Source of the DNA: Verrucomicrobiota bacterium
GTDB taxonomy: Bacteria > Verrucomicrobiota > Verrucomicrobiia > Limisphaerales > J093
Direction: 5' to 3'
NCBI GenBank assembly: GCA_016716505.1
Contig: JADJWF010000002.1
Location: forward strand, 620,001 to 684,000
Length of the DNA stretch: 64,000 nt
Notes under the pieces: model-generated
Told to the model about the DNA's origin: nothing
The model's input: the letters and a program-made list of their open reading frames with translations, nothing else
The model's database searches: none
Shown: piece after piece, positions 9,218 to 17,843 of the stretch
Layout: each line of letters opens with the position of its first letter
How positions within the stretch are numbered: the first letter of the stretch is position 1
Made by a program: the position numbers and the translations under genes

Positions 9218-10093
9218 TCAGCGAACGATTTCGGTCCGGTTGCCGGCGTCCGTGAAGATTTCGAGCAGCACGGAGTGCGGCACGCGCCCATCCACAAACG
9301 ACACCTTGTCCACGCCCGCGAGAATCGCCGCCACCGCGCTGTCCACCTTGGGGATCATTCCTTTGTCCACCACGCCGGCCCGCTTGAGATCCTCGATGTC
9401 GGCAGTCTTGACCTGCGGCATGACCGAAGACGGATCCGCCGCGTCGCGCAAAAGGCCGGGCACGTCGCTCATGAACACCAAGCGCTTGGCCTTGAGAGCA
9501 ATGGCGGTCATGGCGGCAGCGACATCGGCGTTGCAGTTGTAGAGCGCGCCGTCGAAGCCGCGGGCGGTGGGGCTGATCACCGGCGTGATCCCCCGGGCAA
9601 TACAGTCTTCCAACGGGCCGGTGTTCACTTCCACCACCTCTCCTACAAAGCCGAGGTCCAATTCCGCGCCGTCCTCGCCCTTGACGGACAGTTTGCGGCA
9701 GCGGAACACCTCCGGCCCGGCGATGCCCTTGGCCAGCCCGCCCAGCTTGTTGATCGTGGCCACAATCTCGGGGTTGATTTCGTGCGAGAGGACCGAATGG
9801 ACAATCTCCACCGTCGCCTGGTCGGTCACGCGCTGGCCCTGGACAAACCGTGGCTTCAGCCCGGCCTTCTCCATCGCCCGGGTGATCGCCTTGCCGCCTC
9901 CGTGGACCACCACCGGATTGATCTCGACCGCCTCGAGAAAAACGATGTCGCGCGCCACGCCGGTCCGCACTGCCGGGTCCGGCGAGTCCATGAACGAACC
10001 CCCGTACTTGACGACGAACGTGCGCCCGGCGAACCGCTGAATGTAGGGCAGCGCTTCAAGCAGCGTCTCGGCCTTGGAGATGAGATCCTGCAT
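9218..10093 (-). CDS. argB: Acetylglutamate kinase
   Basis: 291 residues from the ATG reading MQDLISKAETLLEALPYI; longer readings upstream in this frame are not conserved. ArgB phosphorylates N-acetylglutamate in the second step of arginine synthesis. The family motifs are all present: VVKYGGSFM near the N-terminus, VVVHGGGK (phosphate loop), KPRFVQGQRVTD (substrate and arginine-site region), NCNADVAA and LVFMSDVPGLL. The C-terminus ends with VDGRVPHSVLLEIFTDAGNRTEIVR, typical of the family. It is downstream of argJ on the same strand with an 80-base gap, so the two are probably co-transcribed. Confidence 0.97.
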   Translation of the reverse strand: MQDLISKAETLLEALPYIQRFAGRTFVVKYGGSFMDSPDPAVRTGVARDIVFLEAVEINPVVVHGGGKAITRAMEKAGLKPRFVQGQRVTDQATVEIVHSVLSHEINPEIVATINKLGGLAKGIAGPEVFRCRKLSVKGEDGAELDLGFVGEVVEVNTGPLEDCIARGITPVISPTARGFDGALYNCNADVAAAMTAIALKAKRLVFMSDVPGLLRDAADPSSVMPQVKTADIEDLKRAGVVDKGMIPKVDSAVAAILAGVDKVSFVDGRVPHSVLLEIFTDAGNRTEIVR

Positions 10094-10173
10094 GGGCGGG
10101 GATTCAATCCGAACCGGTGCCGCTGGCAAGGCGCGAGCAGGCAGACGCCGGGGCGACGACCGGGACGCCCGGA

Positions 10174-11511
10174 TCAGCCTCCGAGCGACGCCGGATCGCT
10201 CACGTCGCCCTTGTTGAACTCGACGTACTCTTCGGTGAGGTCCGCCGCGTAAATCACCGCCCGGCCCCGGCCGAGGTTCAAGCGGATGTGCAAGTCGAAC
10301 TCGTTTGCCGCGACGGCGGCACACAGCGCCTCGAAGGTGGCCCGCGTCGGCTGCCCGCGCCGCAGACTCCAGAGAATTCGGCGGCTTCCCGGCGCGCTGT
10401 AACCGATGTCCACCCGGTCTTCATTTACAGCGGCCGTGCTGTAGCCGAGAGCGTCAATGATCCGGCCCCAGTTGGGGTCGCCGCCAAACCAACTGGTCTT
10501 CACGAGCGCGCTGTTGGCCACCGCCCGCGCCGCGGCGTCAGCGTCGGCGTCGTTCTCGGCGCCCTCAACTCGAACCGTCACGAAGCGGGTCACGCCCTCG
10601 CCATCGCGGACGATCATTTGGGCCAGATCCAGACAGACGCGATTCAGCGCCGCTTGAAACACCTGCGCGTCGCGGCTGGCCCTCGATCGCAACCGGGCGG
10701 CCGAATTTCCGGCGAGGCCGTTGGCCAGGATCAGCACCGTGTCGTTGGTGCTCATGTCGCCGTCCACCGTGATGCGATTGAAACTCTGCGCCGTCGCCTC
10801 CTGCAGCGCTGCCTGAAGCGCCGGCGCGCCAATCGCGGCATCGGTCGTGAGGAAGCACAGCATCGTGGCGTGCAACGGCCGGGCCGCCGGCCGCCGGCCG
10901 GTTTCGCTCATGCCAGGTTGAATCATCCCGGCCCCCTTGGCGATGCCCCCGATGCGGACGCGTTGACCGTCGAGCATGAACTCGAGCGCGACCTGTTTGG
11001 GACGGGTGTCACTGGTCATGATCGCCTCCGCTGCCTCGGCGGCGTGTTCCGGGGCATTCCCCAGCAGAGCAGCGGCCCGGCGGATTCCCTCGCGGACATT
11101 CGCCATCGGCATCCGGACGCCGATTCGCCCGGTGGAGGCCACCAACACTTCCGTCCTCGGCAGGTGCAGCGCCGCAGCCGTCGCCGCCGCCATCGCGCGG
11201 GCGTCGGCCAGTCCCGGGCGGCCGGTGCAGGCATTGGCGTTGCCCGAGTTGACCACGATCGCCTGGCCACGCCGGCCGGCGCGCAGGTGTTCGAGACACA
11301 CCTTCACCGGAGCCGCGCAGACCTGGTTCGTCGTGAACATCCCGGCCGCCGTGGCGGGGACTTCGGACACGATCAGCGCCAGGTCACGCTTGGGTCCCTT
11401 GTCCGAACCCTTGCCGGTACCGAGGCGCTTGATGTCGCAAAAAACGCCGCTGGCGAGGAAGCCCTGCGGCGCCACGACTGATCCGGTCACCTCCTTGAAA
11501 GCGTTTTTCAT
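10174..11511 (-). CDS. argJ: Bifunctional ornithine acetyltransferase / N-acetylglutamate synthase with an insert before the cleavage site
   Basis: 445 residues from ATG reading MKNAFKEVTG. ArgJ recycles the acetyl group from N-acetylornithine to glutamate. It is made as a precursor that cuts itself just before a threonine, which becomes the nucleophile. Motifs seen are VNSGNANACTG (residues 87-97), STGRIG, KGAGMIQPGM (192-201), ATML (Thr216) and DGDMSTNDT. In most relatives the sequence runs GMI-x-P-x-MATML without a break. Here 13 residues (202-214, SETGRRPAARPLH) separate Met201 from Ala-Thr-Met-Leu. Thr216 itself is kept, so cleavage may still occur. The gene is in tandem with argB. Confidence 0.94.
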   Translation of the reverse strand: MKNAFKEVTGSVVAPQGFLASGVFCDIKRLGTGKGSDKGPKRDLALIVSEVPATAAGMFTTNQVCAAPVKVCLEHLRAGRRGQAIVVNSGNANACTGRPGLADARAMAAATAAALHLPRTEVLVASTGRIGVRMPMANVREGIRRAAALLGNAPEHAAEAAEAIMTSDTRPKQVALEFMLDGQRVRIGGIAKGAGMIQPGMSETGRRPAARPLHATMLCFLTTDAAIGAPALQAALQEATAQSFNRITVDGDMSTNDTVLILANGLAGNSAARLRSRASRDAQVFQAALNRVCLDLAQMIVRDGEGVTRFVTVRVEGAENDADADAAARAVANSALVKTSWFGGDPNWGRIIDALGYSTAAVNEDRVDIGYSAPGSRRILWSLRRGQPTRATFEALCAAVAANEFDLHIRLNLGRGRAVIYAADLTEEYVEFNKGDVSDPASLGG

Positions 11512-11543
11512 TCGCCGGCAGGGTACCGGGACTGCCTCCGAGT

Positions 11544-12336
11544 TCAACGCCGCACCGCTTCGATCTCCAGCCGCACGATGTCCACGAGCACGTTGCCACT
11601 TCCGTCCGGCGGCTGCCTGGCCACGTAGCGCGCCACCACCTCGGCGATGAACGCTTCCCGCCGGTCCACCGGCACCCGTTGCGTGTAGGGAAGCCAGGTG
11701 GTGCGCAGCCACGCGGCCAGGCCGGCCGGGCCAGCGTAGGCCACCCGGCCGGGCACCAAGGCGACGTGGATCTCGTGGAAGCCCGCCTCCATCAGCCAGC
11801 GCCGATACACCTCGGGCTCGTGAAAAAAGTACGGCACCGACAGTCGGCGAAACCACGCGCGCCAAGGCGCCTGCCGCATCACCGAACGCAGAGCGGCGAA
11901 TACCTCCGCCGCGTTTCTTTCCGCCCGCGGCCAGCACGAGGCGTCCACCCGGCTTCAAGGCAGCCGCCGCCCCGCGCAGGAACGCGCGCTGATCGTCCAC
12001 CCAGTGCAGAACGGCGTTTGAAAACACGACGTCGAACCTTGCCGGCCACGCCAGGCACCGCGCATCCATCGCGTGAAACTCGAGGTGAGACGGCCCGCCA
12101 GGCGATTGAACCTGCTTCGCATGACGGATCATTTCGGCGGAGGCGTCCACGCCAACCACCCGGCCGCGCGGGACGCGCCGCGCCAGCTCGGCGGTGACGC
12201 GACCATCACCGCAACCCACATCCAGGATGTGCTCGTCGCCGCGCAGGTGCAGGCGGTCCATGAGCTCCCGGGCGCATGCCTCCTGGGCGGAGGAGTTCGC
12301 CGCGTAGTCGGAGGGGTTCCAACGGATGTCGGTCAT
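11544..12336 (-). CDS. SAM-dependent methyltransferase (trans-aconitate methyltransferase-like), frameshifted
   Basis: About 263 residues when one extra base is skipped. The first frame starts MTDIRWNPSDYAANSSAQ and has the SAM-binding motif ILDVGCGDGRVTAELA, then GVDASAEMI and FDVVFSNAVLHWVDD. It runs to KPGGRLVLAAGG. Near 11913-11922 (a TTTCTTT stretch on the plus strand) the frame changes. The other frame continues RNAAEVFAALRSVM to VDIVRLEIEAVRR and stops. Layout and length fit the Tam/malonyl-ACP methyltransferase group; the substrate is unknown. It lies 32 bases before argJ. Without correction the first frame would run on into argJ, giving a false fusion. Confidence 0.82.
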
Positions 12337-12578
12337 CGAGAGCGTCCGGGGCATGAGCTCGAACTGGCTCGCAAGGGAGCCACAGCCGGCGGACGACCGC
12401 AAGCAGGGGAGCAATGCATCGAGGGCGTCAGGGGCCGGGCGCCCCGGTTCGACCCGTCGCGAACTCCCGTTCACCAGCCCGCGACGGCCGTCATGAGCGG
12501 CCGGTTGATCCGCCCCCTCGCTCGCGCAGCTCGGGCCATTTACCTTGCCCGCAAGCGCGGGCTTACTAGGCTGCTGGC

Positions 12579-15500
12579 ATGGCAAGATTTTCAAGGTTCC
12601 GGCCCTGCCGCGCCTGGCGGACGGGGGCGTGGCTGGCGGGTTTGACGCTCTGGGCATTGACCAGCGCCTGTGGGCGCTCCGGGCTTTCGGCCGAGGACGA
12701 GTTCATCAAGGCGATGAACTCGGGAAAAAACTACCTCGACCAGGGACAGGCGGAGAAGGCCCTGCCCCTGTTTCAACGAGCCGTTGAGCTGCAGCCAAGC
12801 CGGCCCGATGCACTGCTGAACCTCGCCAATACGCATCTGCTCGGCAATGACCCCACCAACGCGATCCGGTTTGCCAAAGAGGCGCTCAACTTCGATCGCA
12901 ATTCTGCCGCCGCCTACTACGTGGCCGGGTGCGGTTATTTGCGCCTCCGGCAGTTCGAGGAGGCCCTGCAATTCCTCCAACCGGCGCGCGACCTGGACCC
13001 GACCGTGGCCGCCGTCAGCTACCAGATCGCCCGCGCCCACGCCGAACTCGGCCAGGCGGACGCCGCCATGGCCGCGTATCAGGAAACCATCGCCCTCGAA
13101 CCGGAACACCCGGTGGCCCACTACGCGTTGGGCCAGCTCCTCATTCGCTCCGGCCAGCAGGACGAGGGCATGGAGGCCATCCAGCGGCACGAAGCCATCC
13201 GGGCCAAAGGCACCGGCGCGCCGGCCACCCCCGAGCAGTTCGAGAAGTGCAAACACACCGCCGCCCGCGCCCCGCTCCAGATCCTAAAGCCGGACAAGAA
13301 CGGCATTCCGGTGACTTTTGCCGACGCCACCGCAGCCGCGTTTGGCGCCGGGGCCGGCAAATACGCCGCGCCGCTCGGCGTGATTGACTACAACCACGAC
13401 GATCGCAACAGCCTCTTTGTGTTCGAGCCGGGCTCAGGTTTTCGGGTGCTGGACAACCAGCGCGGCACCTTCAAGCCGCTGGGGGAGGCCCTGCCGACGC
13501 CCGCCGACGCCGCCTTTCGCCGGATCGTGGTGGGCGATTTCAACAACGACCGGATTGAGGACGTGCTCGCCGCGGGCGAGTCCGGCTCGCAGATCTTCCG
13601 GTTTGCCACCAATGGCGCGGCGCGGGATTTCACGACGGCGTCGAACCTGCGCAACTTGAAGCTCCTGGCGCTCGACGCCGTGGCGCTCGACCTCGATTTC
13701 ACCGGCAAACTGGACATCGTCGCGGTCCTGCCCGGCGGGAGCGGCCTGCGCGTGTTGCGCAACCTGGGCAACATGTATTTCAAGGACATCACGGCGACCT
13801 CCGGAGTGCCGACCGAGGTCAACGGGGTGCGTCAGCTTGCCGTGGATGATTGGAACAATGATGACCTGCTGGACCTGCTCGTTGGCCAGGAGTCCCGACC
13901 TCCCCTGTATCTCGAAAAAGTGCGGGGCGCGCCGCTCATGCCCACCAACCTGCCGCCCGGTCAGCTCGACGGCGCGGTCATCGCCATCGGGGACGTGAAC
14001 GGCGACCTCCGGGTGGACCTGCTGGCCGGCTCTCCCCAACACGTGGACGTGCTGCTCGGCGGAGTCAACCGCTTCTTGCGACTGCCGATCGCGCAGCCCG
14101 GGCTCGAGTCGCTGCGGCTCGTGGATTTCGATAACGACGGCTGGCTCGACATACTCGCCGTTGGGGACGGCTTGCAACTCTGGCGGAACATCGGCGACGG
14201 CCAGTTCGTGAACGTCACCGCAGCCACGAAGCTCGATCAGGTGCCTGCCACCAGGATTCGCGACGTGGCCCTGGCCGACTTCGATCAGGACGGCGACACC
14301 GATTTCGTGCTCGCGCTGGCAGACGGGGGCCTGCGCTTCTACCGCAACGACGGCGGCAACGCCAATCTCCAGCTCAAGCTCCGGCTGCTTGGCAAACGGT
14401 CAAACGCCAGCGGCCTCGGCATTCGCGTCGAAATCGCTGCCGGTGCCTTCCGAGTGCATCGCACCTTGCAGACCCTGCCGCTGGAAATCGGCGTCGCCCG
14501 CAATGACAAGCTCGACTCCGTGACGGCACGGTGGTTCGACCTGTCGTTCAATCAGGTGGATGTGAAGCCCGATCCCAAGGCCTCGATCGTGGTGTTTGAA
14601 CCCGAGCTGCCGGTCGGCTCCTGCCCGTACGTGTACGTTTGGGACGGCGAGAAATTCCGCTTCGTGTCGGACATCCTCGGCTCGGCGCCTGTCGGGCTGC
14701 GGCTGACGGACTCGGTCTTCATTGACGCTGACCCATTCGAGTACGTCCTTTTGGGCACCGACCGGGACGTGGCGCCGCGAAACGGACGCTATGCCCTCGA
14801 AATCACCGAGGAACTTCGCGAGGTGCTTTACCTCGATGAGGCCAAACTGGTGGTCGTGGACCACCCGGAGGGGACCGAGGTTCACACCACGGACAAGCTG
14901 CGTCCAGCCAAGCCCTTCCCGCGCGGTGAACTCTGGACGCTTGCCTCGCGGAAGCCCCTGCAAAAGGCCACCACCCTTGACGGCGCCGATGTCACGGATG
15001 CTCTCCAGGAGAACGACGGCCACAAAGTCTCCCCGGCGCGCCTGCGCATCCCGCAGTTGCGCGGCCTGGCCGAACCGCACGGGGTGATCCTCGACTTCGG
15101 CCCGCTCGACCACGGCCGGCCGCTCGTGCTGGCACTCACCGGCTGGCTGCGCTTCGGGGGAGGGATGGCGAACGTGGGCGCCTCGCACGATCCCGAGTTG
15201 CCGTTCCCGTTCCCAACGCTGGAGGTGGAAACGGAAGCGGCAGGGTGGACCCCGGTGGCTGTCACCGTCGGCGCGCCTTCGGGCAAAACCAAGACCATCC
15301 TGGTGGACCTGGCGGGCCAGCTCCCTGCGGGCAGCCGGCGGCTGAAGTTGAGCGCGGCGTTTGAGCTGCACTGGGATCGGATTGCGTTGTTCGAACGCGC
15401 CCCTGGAGCGAGCACACGGATCCTGCCGCTCACGCCGGACCGGGCTGATCTGTATTGGCGCGGATTCAGCGAGTTCGCAGACCTGCCGTGGACCTTTCCC

Positions 15501-15905
15501 CTCACGCCGGTGTTTGACCGGGTCTTCCAAAATCCGCATTGGGCGATCACGCCAACAGGCTGGTGTACGCGGTACGGACCAGTTGGGGAATTGATCGCGG
15601 AGGCGGACAACGGGCTCGCGATTCTCAACGGCGGGGATGCGTTGCGACTGGAATTCGACAGCTTGCGAGTCCCCGCCAAGCCAGCCGGCTACCAACGCAG
15701 CTTCTTCCTCTACAGTGTGGGCTGGGACAAGGATGCGGACTTCCATGTGGAACTGGGATGGCAGGTCGAGCCGCTGCCCTGGCACGGGATGGACGACCAG
15801 GCCTACGGCCGCGAAGCGCGCCCACCCTTTGCCAGCGATGCCCTCAACGGCAAGTACAACACCCGCTGGGTCCCCCAACCCACCCTGAAACGGGCCGCGA
15901 AGTGA
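12579..15905 (+). CDS. Large lipoprotein with TPR repeats, FG-GAP/VCBS propeller and UnbV-like region
   Basis: 1108 residues. A lipobox LTSAC puts the lipid-modified cysteine at 31. About 40-200 holds four or more TPR units (AEKALPLFQRAVELQPSRP and similar). About 245-590 has repeats of the calcium-binding D-x-N/D-x-D-G type (DYNHDDRNSLFVF, GDFNNDRIEDVL, DFDNDGWLDIL, DFDQDGDTDFVL), as in FG-GAP/VCBS beta-propellers. About 590-670 resembles ASPIC/UnbV. The last 430 residues begin CPYVYVWDGEKFRFVSDI and are beta-rich and unassigned. I infer an outer-membrane or surface-anchored protein, possibly for adhesion or polysaccharide binding. The gene stands alone. Confidence 0.85.
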   Translation: MARFSRFRPCRAWRTGAWLAGLTLWALTSACGRSGLSAEDEFIKAMNSGKNYLDQGQAEKALPLFQRAVELQPSRPDALLNLANTHLLGNDPTNAIRFAKEALNFDRNSAAAYYVAGCGYLRLRQFEEALQFLQPARDLDPTVAAVSYQIARAHAELGQADAAMAAYQETIALEPEHPVAHYALGQLLIRSGQQDEGMEAIQRHEAIRAKGTGAPATPEQFEKCKHTAARAPLQILKPDKNGIPVTFADATAAAFGAGAGKYAAPLGVIDYNHDDRNSLFVFEPGSGFRVLDNQRGTFKPLGEALPTPADAAFRRIVVGDFNNDRIEDVLAAGESGSQIFRFATNGAARDFTTASNLRNLKLLALDAVALDLDFTGKLDIVAVLPGGSGLRVLRNLGNMYFKDITATSGVPTEVNGVRQLAVDDWNNDDLLDLLVGQESRPPLYLEKVRGAPLMPTNLPPGQLDGAVIAIGDVNGDLRVDLLAGSPQHVDVLLGGVNRFLRLPIAQPGLESLRLVDFDNDGWLDILAVGDGLQLWRNIGDGQFVNVTAATKLDQVPATRIRDVALADFDQDGDTDFVLALADGGLRFYRNDGGNANLQLKLRLLGKRSNASGLGIRVEIAAGAFRVHRTLQTLPLEIGVARNDKLDSVTARWFDLSFNQVDVKPDPKASIVVFEPELPVGSCPYVYVWDGEKFRFVSDILGSAPVGLRLTDSVFIDADPFEYVLLGTDRDVAPRNGRYALEITEELREVLYLDEAKLVVVDHPEGTEVHTTDKLRPAKPFPRGELWTLASRKPLQKATTLDGADVTDALQENDGHKVSPARLRIPQLRGLAEPHGVILDFGPLDHGRPLVLALTGWLRFGGGMANVGASHDPELPFPFPTLEVETEAAGWTPVAVTVGAPSGKTKTILVDLAGQLPAGSRRLKLSAAFELHWDRIALFERAPGASTRILPLTPDRADLYWRGFSEFADLPWTFPLTPVFDRVFQNPHWAITPTGWCTRYGPVGELIAEADNGLAILNGGDALRLEFDSLRVPAKPAGYQRSFFLYSVGWDKDADFHVELGWQVEPLPWHGMDDQAYGREARPPFASDALNGKYNTRWVPQPTLKRAAK

Positions 15906-15938
15906 TCGCTCCTGCCGGTAATTGCCGGAAACTACCTG

Positions 15939-15966
15939 TTGACTTGAAGGGGTTGTTTGTTAGCGT
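15939..15966 (+). promoter_or_regulatory. Candidate sigma-70 promoter for rplM-rpsI
   Basis: TTGACT and TAGCGT boxes are 16 bases apart, ending 25 bases before the rplM ATG. The -35 box is close to consensus and the -10 is weak. The position in the only gap before a ribosomal operon supports it. Confidence 0.35.
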
Positions 15967-15991
15967 CCCCGGCCTTTGATTTCGAGGGAAA

Positions 15992-16426
15992 ATGAAGACC
16001 CATCTCCCCAAAGTGGACCTGAATGCCCGCAAGTGGCATGTCGTGGATGCGGACGGCAAGGTGCTCGGGCGCCTGGCAGTGCAGATCGCGGACATCCTGC
16101 GCGGCAAGGACAAGCCGGTGTACACGCCGCATCTGGATGCGGGCGATTTCGTCGTGGTGATCAATGCGGAAAAGGTGCGCGTCACCGGCAAGAAGGAAAC
16201 CGATAAACGCTACATGACCTACTCCGGCTGGAAGGGCGGCGAAAAGTACCGCACCGTGGCGGAGGTCCGCCAGCGCCATCCCGAGAGGCTGATCATGCAC
16301 GCGGTCAAGGGCATGATCCCCAAGAACCGGTTGGGCGATCGTCTGCTCACCAAGCTGAAGGTGTACAAGGGCCCGGATCATCCCCACGCCGCCCAGCAAC
16401 CCGTCCCGCTGACTTCCATCGCTTAA
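15992..16426 (+). CDS. rplM: 50S ribosomal protein L13
   Basis: 144 residues, the normal length. Core motifs are WHVVDADGKVLGRLAVQIA, LRGKDKPVYTPHLDAGDFV, VINAEKVRVTGKK and AVKGMIPKNRLGD followed by KLKVYKGPDHPHAAQQP. L13 is an early assembly protein of the large subunit. It pairs with rpsI six bases downstream, the near-universal bacterial arrangement. Confidence 0.98.
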   Translation: MKTHLPKVDLNARKWHVVDADGKVLGRLAVQIADILRGKDKPVYTPHLDAGDFVVVINAEKVRVTGKKETDKRYMTYSGWKGGEKYRTVAEVRQRHPERLIMHAVKGMIPKNRLGDRLLTKLKVYKGPDHPHAAQQPVPLTSIA

Positions 16427-16432
16427 ACCAAC

Positions 16433-16828
16433 ATGGCGCAGACCAACGAATTCCTCGGCACCGGACGCCGGAAGACTTCCGTCGCCCGCGTGCGTCTCGC
16501 TCCGGGCACCGGCAAGATCACGGTGAATGGCCGGACCCTCGACGTTTATTTCCGCCTCGACAACCAGCGGATGCTCGTGACGCAGCCCCTGCAGTTGACG
16601 GAGACTGCCGGCAAGTATGATGTTCGCGTGAACGTGAAGGGCGGCGGCCCAAGCGGCCAGGCTGGTGCCATCCGCCACGGCATTGCCCGCGCGCTGATCG
16701 AGGCCGATGCCAACCTGCGGCCCACCCTCAAGTCCAATGGCCTGCTGACCCGCGACCCGCGAATGCGGGAGCGCAAGAAGTACGGCCAGCCAGGCGCTCG
16801 CAAACGCTTCCAGTTCAGCAAACGCTAA
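16433..16828 (+). CDS. rpsI: 30S ribosomal protein S9
   Basis: 131 residues. It opens with GTGRRKTSVARVRLAPGTG, has the central GGGPSGQAGAIRHGIARAL motif and ends RKKYGQPGARKRFQFSKR, the conserved basic tail that reaches the ribosomal P site. It follows rplM by 6 bases and is closed by the hairpin at 16852. Confidence 0.98.
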   Translation: MAQTNEFLGTGRRKTSVARVRLAPGTGKITVNGRTLDVYFRLDNQRMLVTQPLQLTETAGKYDVRVNVKGGGPSGQAGAIRHGIARALIEADANLRPTLKSNGLLTRDPRMRERKKYGQPGARKRFQFSKR

Positions 16829-16851
16829 ACGAAGCCCTTCCCCTTTGTCCG

Positions 16852-16889
16852 CACCCCGGCGTCGGCGACGGCGTCGGGGTGTTTCGTTT
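16852..16889 (+). terminator. Rho-independent terminator after rpsI
   Basis: CACCCCG (16852-16858) pairs with CGGGGTG (16875-16881). An inner CGTC/GACG repeat strengthens the stem, and TTTCGTTT follows. It lies 23 bases after the rpsI stop. Confidence 0.7.
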
Positions 16890-16985
16890 GGGGGGCAATC
16901 GGGTGAAGAACTCCGGCGAGGGTGGAGCCCGCTCGCCCGCTCCAAGCAGGTTCAGCGAAACGGGGGCAGAGATTCCGAAACCAGA

Positions 16986-17738
16986 CTACTCGGGCTTGGC
17001 GAAGGCGTTGGCCGGCAGCACCACGTTTTGGCGGACCTCGGTGACCTTCATTTCGAACTCCAGGACACCCTGGTCCGGCGGTTCGATCTTCATCTGAACC
17101 GCGTGCGGTTGCTGAACCCCGTTCACCGGCCGGTAGTCCTCAAACTTCAGGAAGTTCTTCATACGGCCGGCGCTAGTGTCGTGCTCTGACTCCCGTTGCG
17201 CGAGCAGGCCGGTTTCGCTGCTAAACCAGAACTTCTCCACCGCGCCACCTGGCAAGCGGGCCGCCAAAACTTCCAGTTTCTTGCCGCCGACGGTCTCCGT
17301 CCCGGCGTACGTCAACGGCGCGAAGAGCTGCTTCATCTGCAGCGGTTGATGGAAGACCGCATCCCGGGCCAATTTGGCCAGCTCCTCCCCCGTTCGTTCC
17401 GTTATGCCCTGGAAAGGGTTGGCCGCCCAAGCCTTCCGACCATCGTACACCTCCCGCATCGTGCCCATGCCCGGGATTTCGACCCGGGAGGCCTGGGAGG
17501 AAGGGGCGGCCCGGGTGATTTCAACCTGAATCTCGGTTCCGTTGACGGTCGAAACCGCCTTCGCGACGCTGTTGGTAATCTTCTCGATGGCGGCCCGGCC
17601 GCCCAGCGCCTCGATGTACTTCGCCAGAATCGCGTCCACCTTGGAGGCACCCGCGGCGGGGGCATCGGCGGCGGAAGCCAGTGACAGAACGCTGGCGGCT
17701 GCGAGCATCAGAACCCGGACTGTTAAGGAAGCTTTCAT
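16986..17738 (-). CDS. Periplasmic protein resembling LolA/outer-membrane lipoprotein-sorting proteins
   Basis: 250 residues from ATG reading MKASLTVRVLML, which gives a clean signal peptide cut after SLASA. The mature part begins KVDAILAKYIEALGGRAAIEKI, a pattern seen at the start of many secreted LolA/LolB-fold proteins in this phylum. It continues as alternating beta strands (REVYDGRKAWAANPFQG, EKFWFSSETGLLAQRESE, FEDYRPVNGVQQPHAVQMKI). No catalytic residues are evident. I infer a half-barrel that binds a lipid or other hydrophobic ligand. It lies 105 bases after holA on the same strand and may be read with it. Confidence 0.62.
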   Translation of the reverse strand: MKASLTVRVLMLAAASVLSLASAADAPAAGASKVDAILAKYIEALGGRAAIEKITNSVAKAVSTVNGTEIQVEITRAAPSSQASRVEIPGMGTMREVYDGRKAWAANPFQGITERTGEELAKLARDAVFHQPLQMKQLFAPLTYAGTETVGGKKLEVLAARLPGGAVEKFWFSSETGLLAQRESEHDTSAGRMKNFLKFEDYRPVNGVQQPHAVQMKIEPPDQGVLEFEMKVTEVRQNVVLPANAFAKPE

Positions 17739-17843
17739 GATTGAATTGAGCCACCGCATGTCGCCTCGCCGGGCCGGGTTTGTCAACCGCTGCTTGCCGG
17801 ATCCCGCGCGCCTCGGGCTCAAACGAAACCCCGGCACCCGGAT

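Noticed and set aside
10174..12657. A single 827-residue methyltransferase-ArgJ fusion
   Set aside because: The frame is open only because the methyltransferase is frameshifted; its real C-terminus is in another frame and ArgJ has its own start at 11511.
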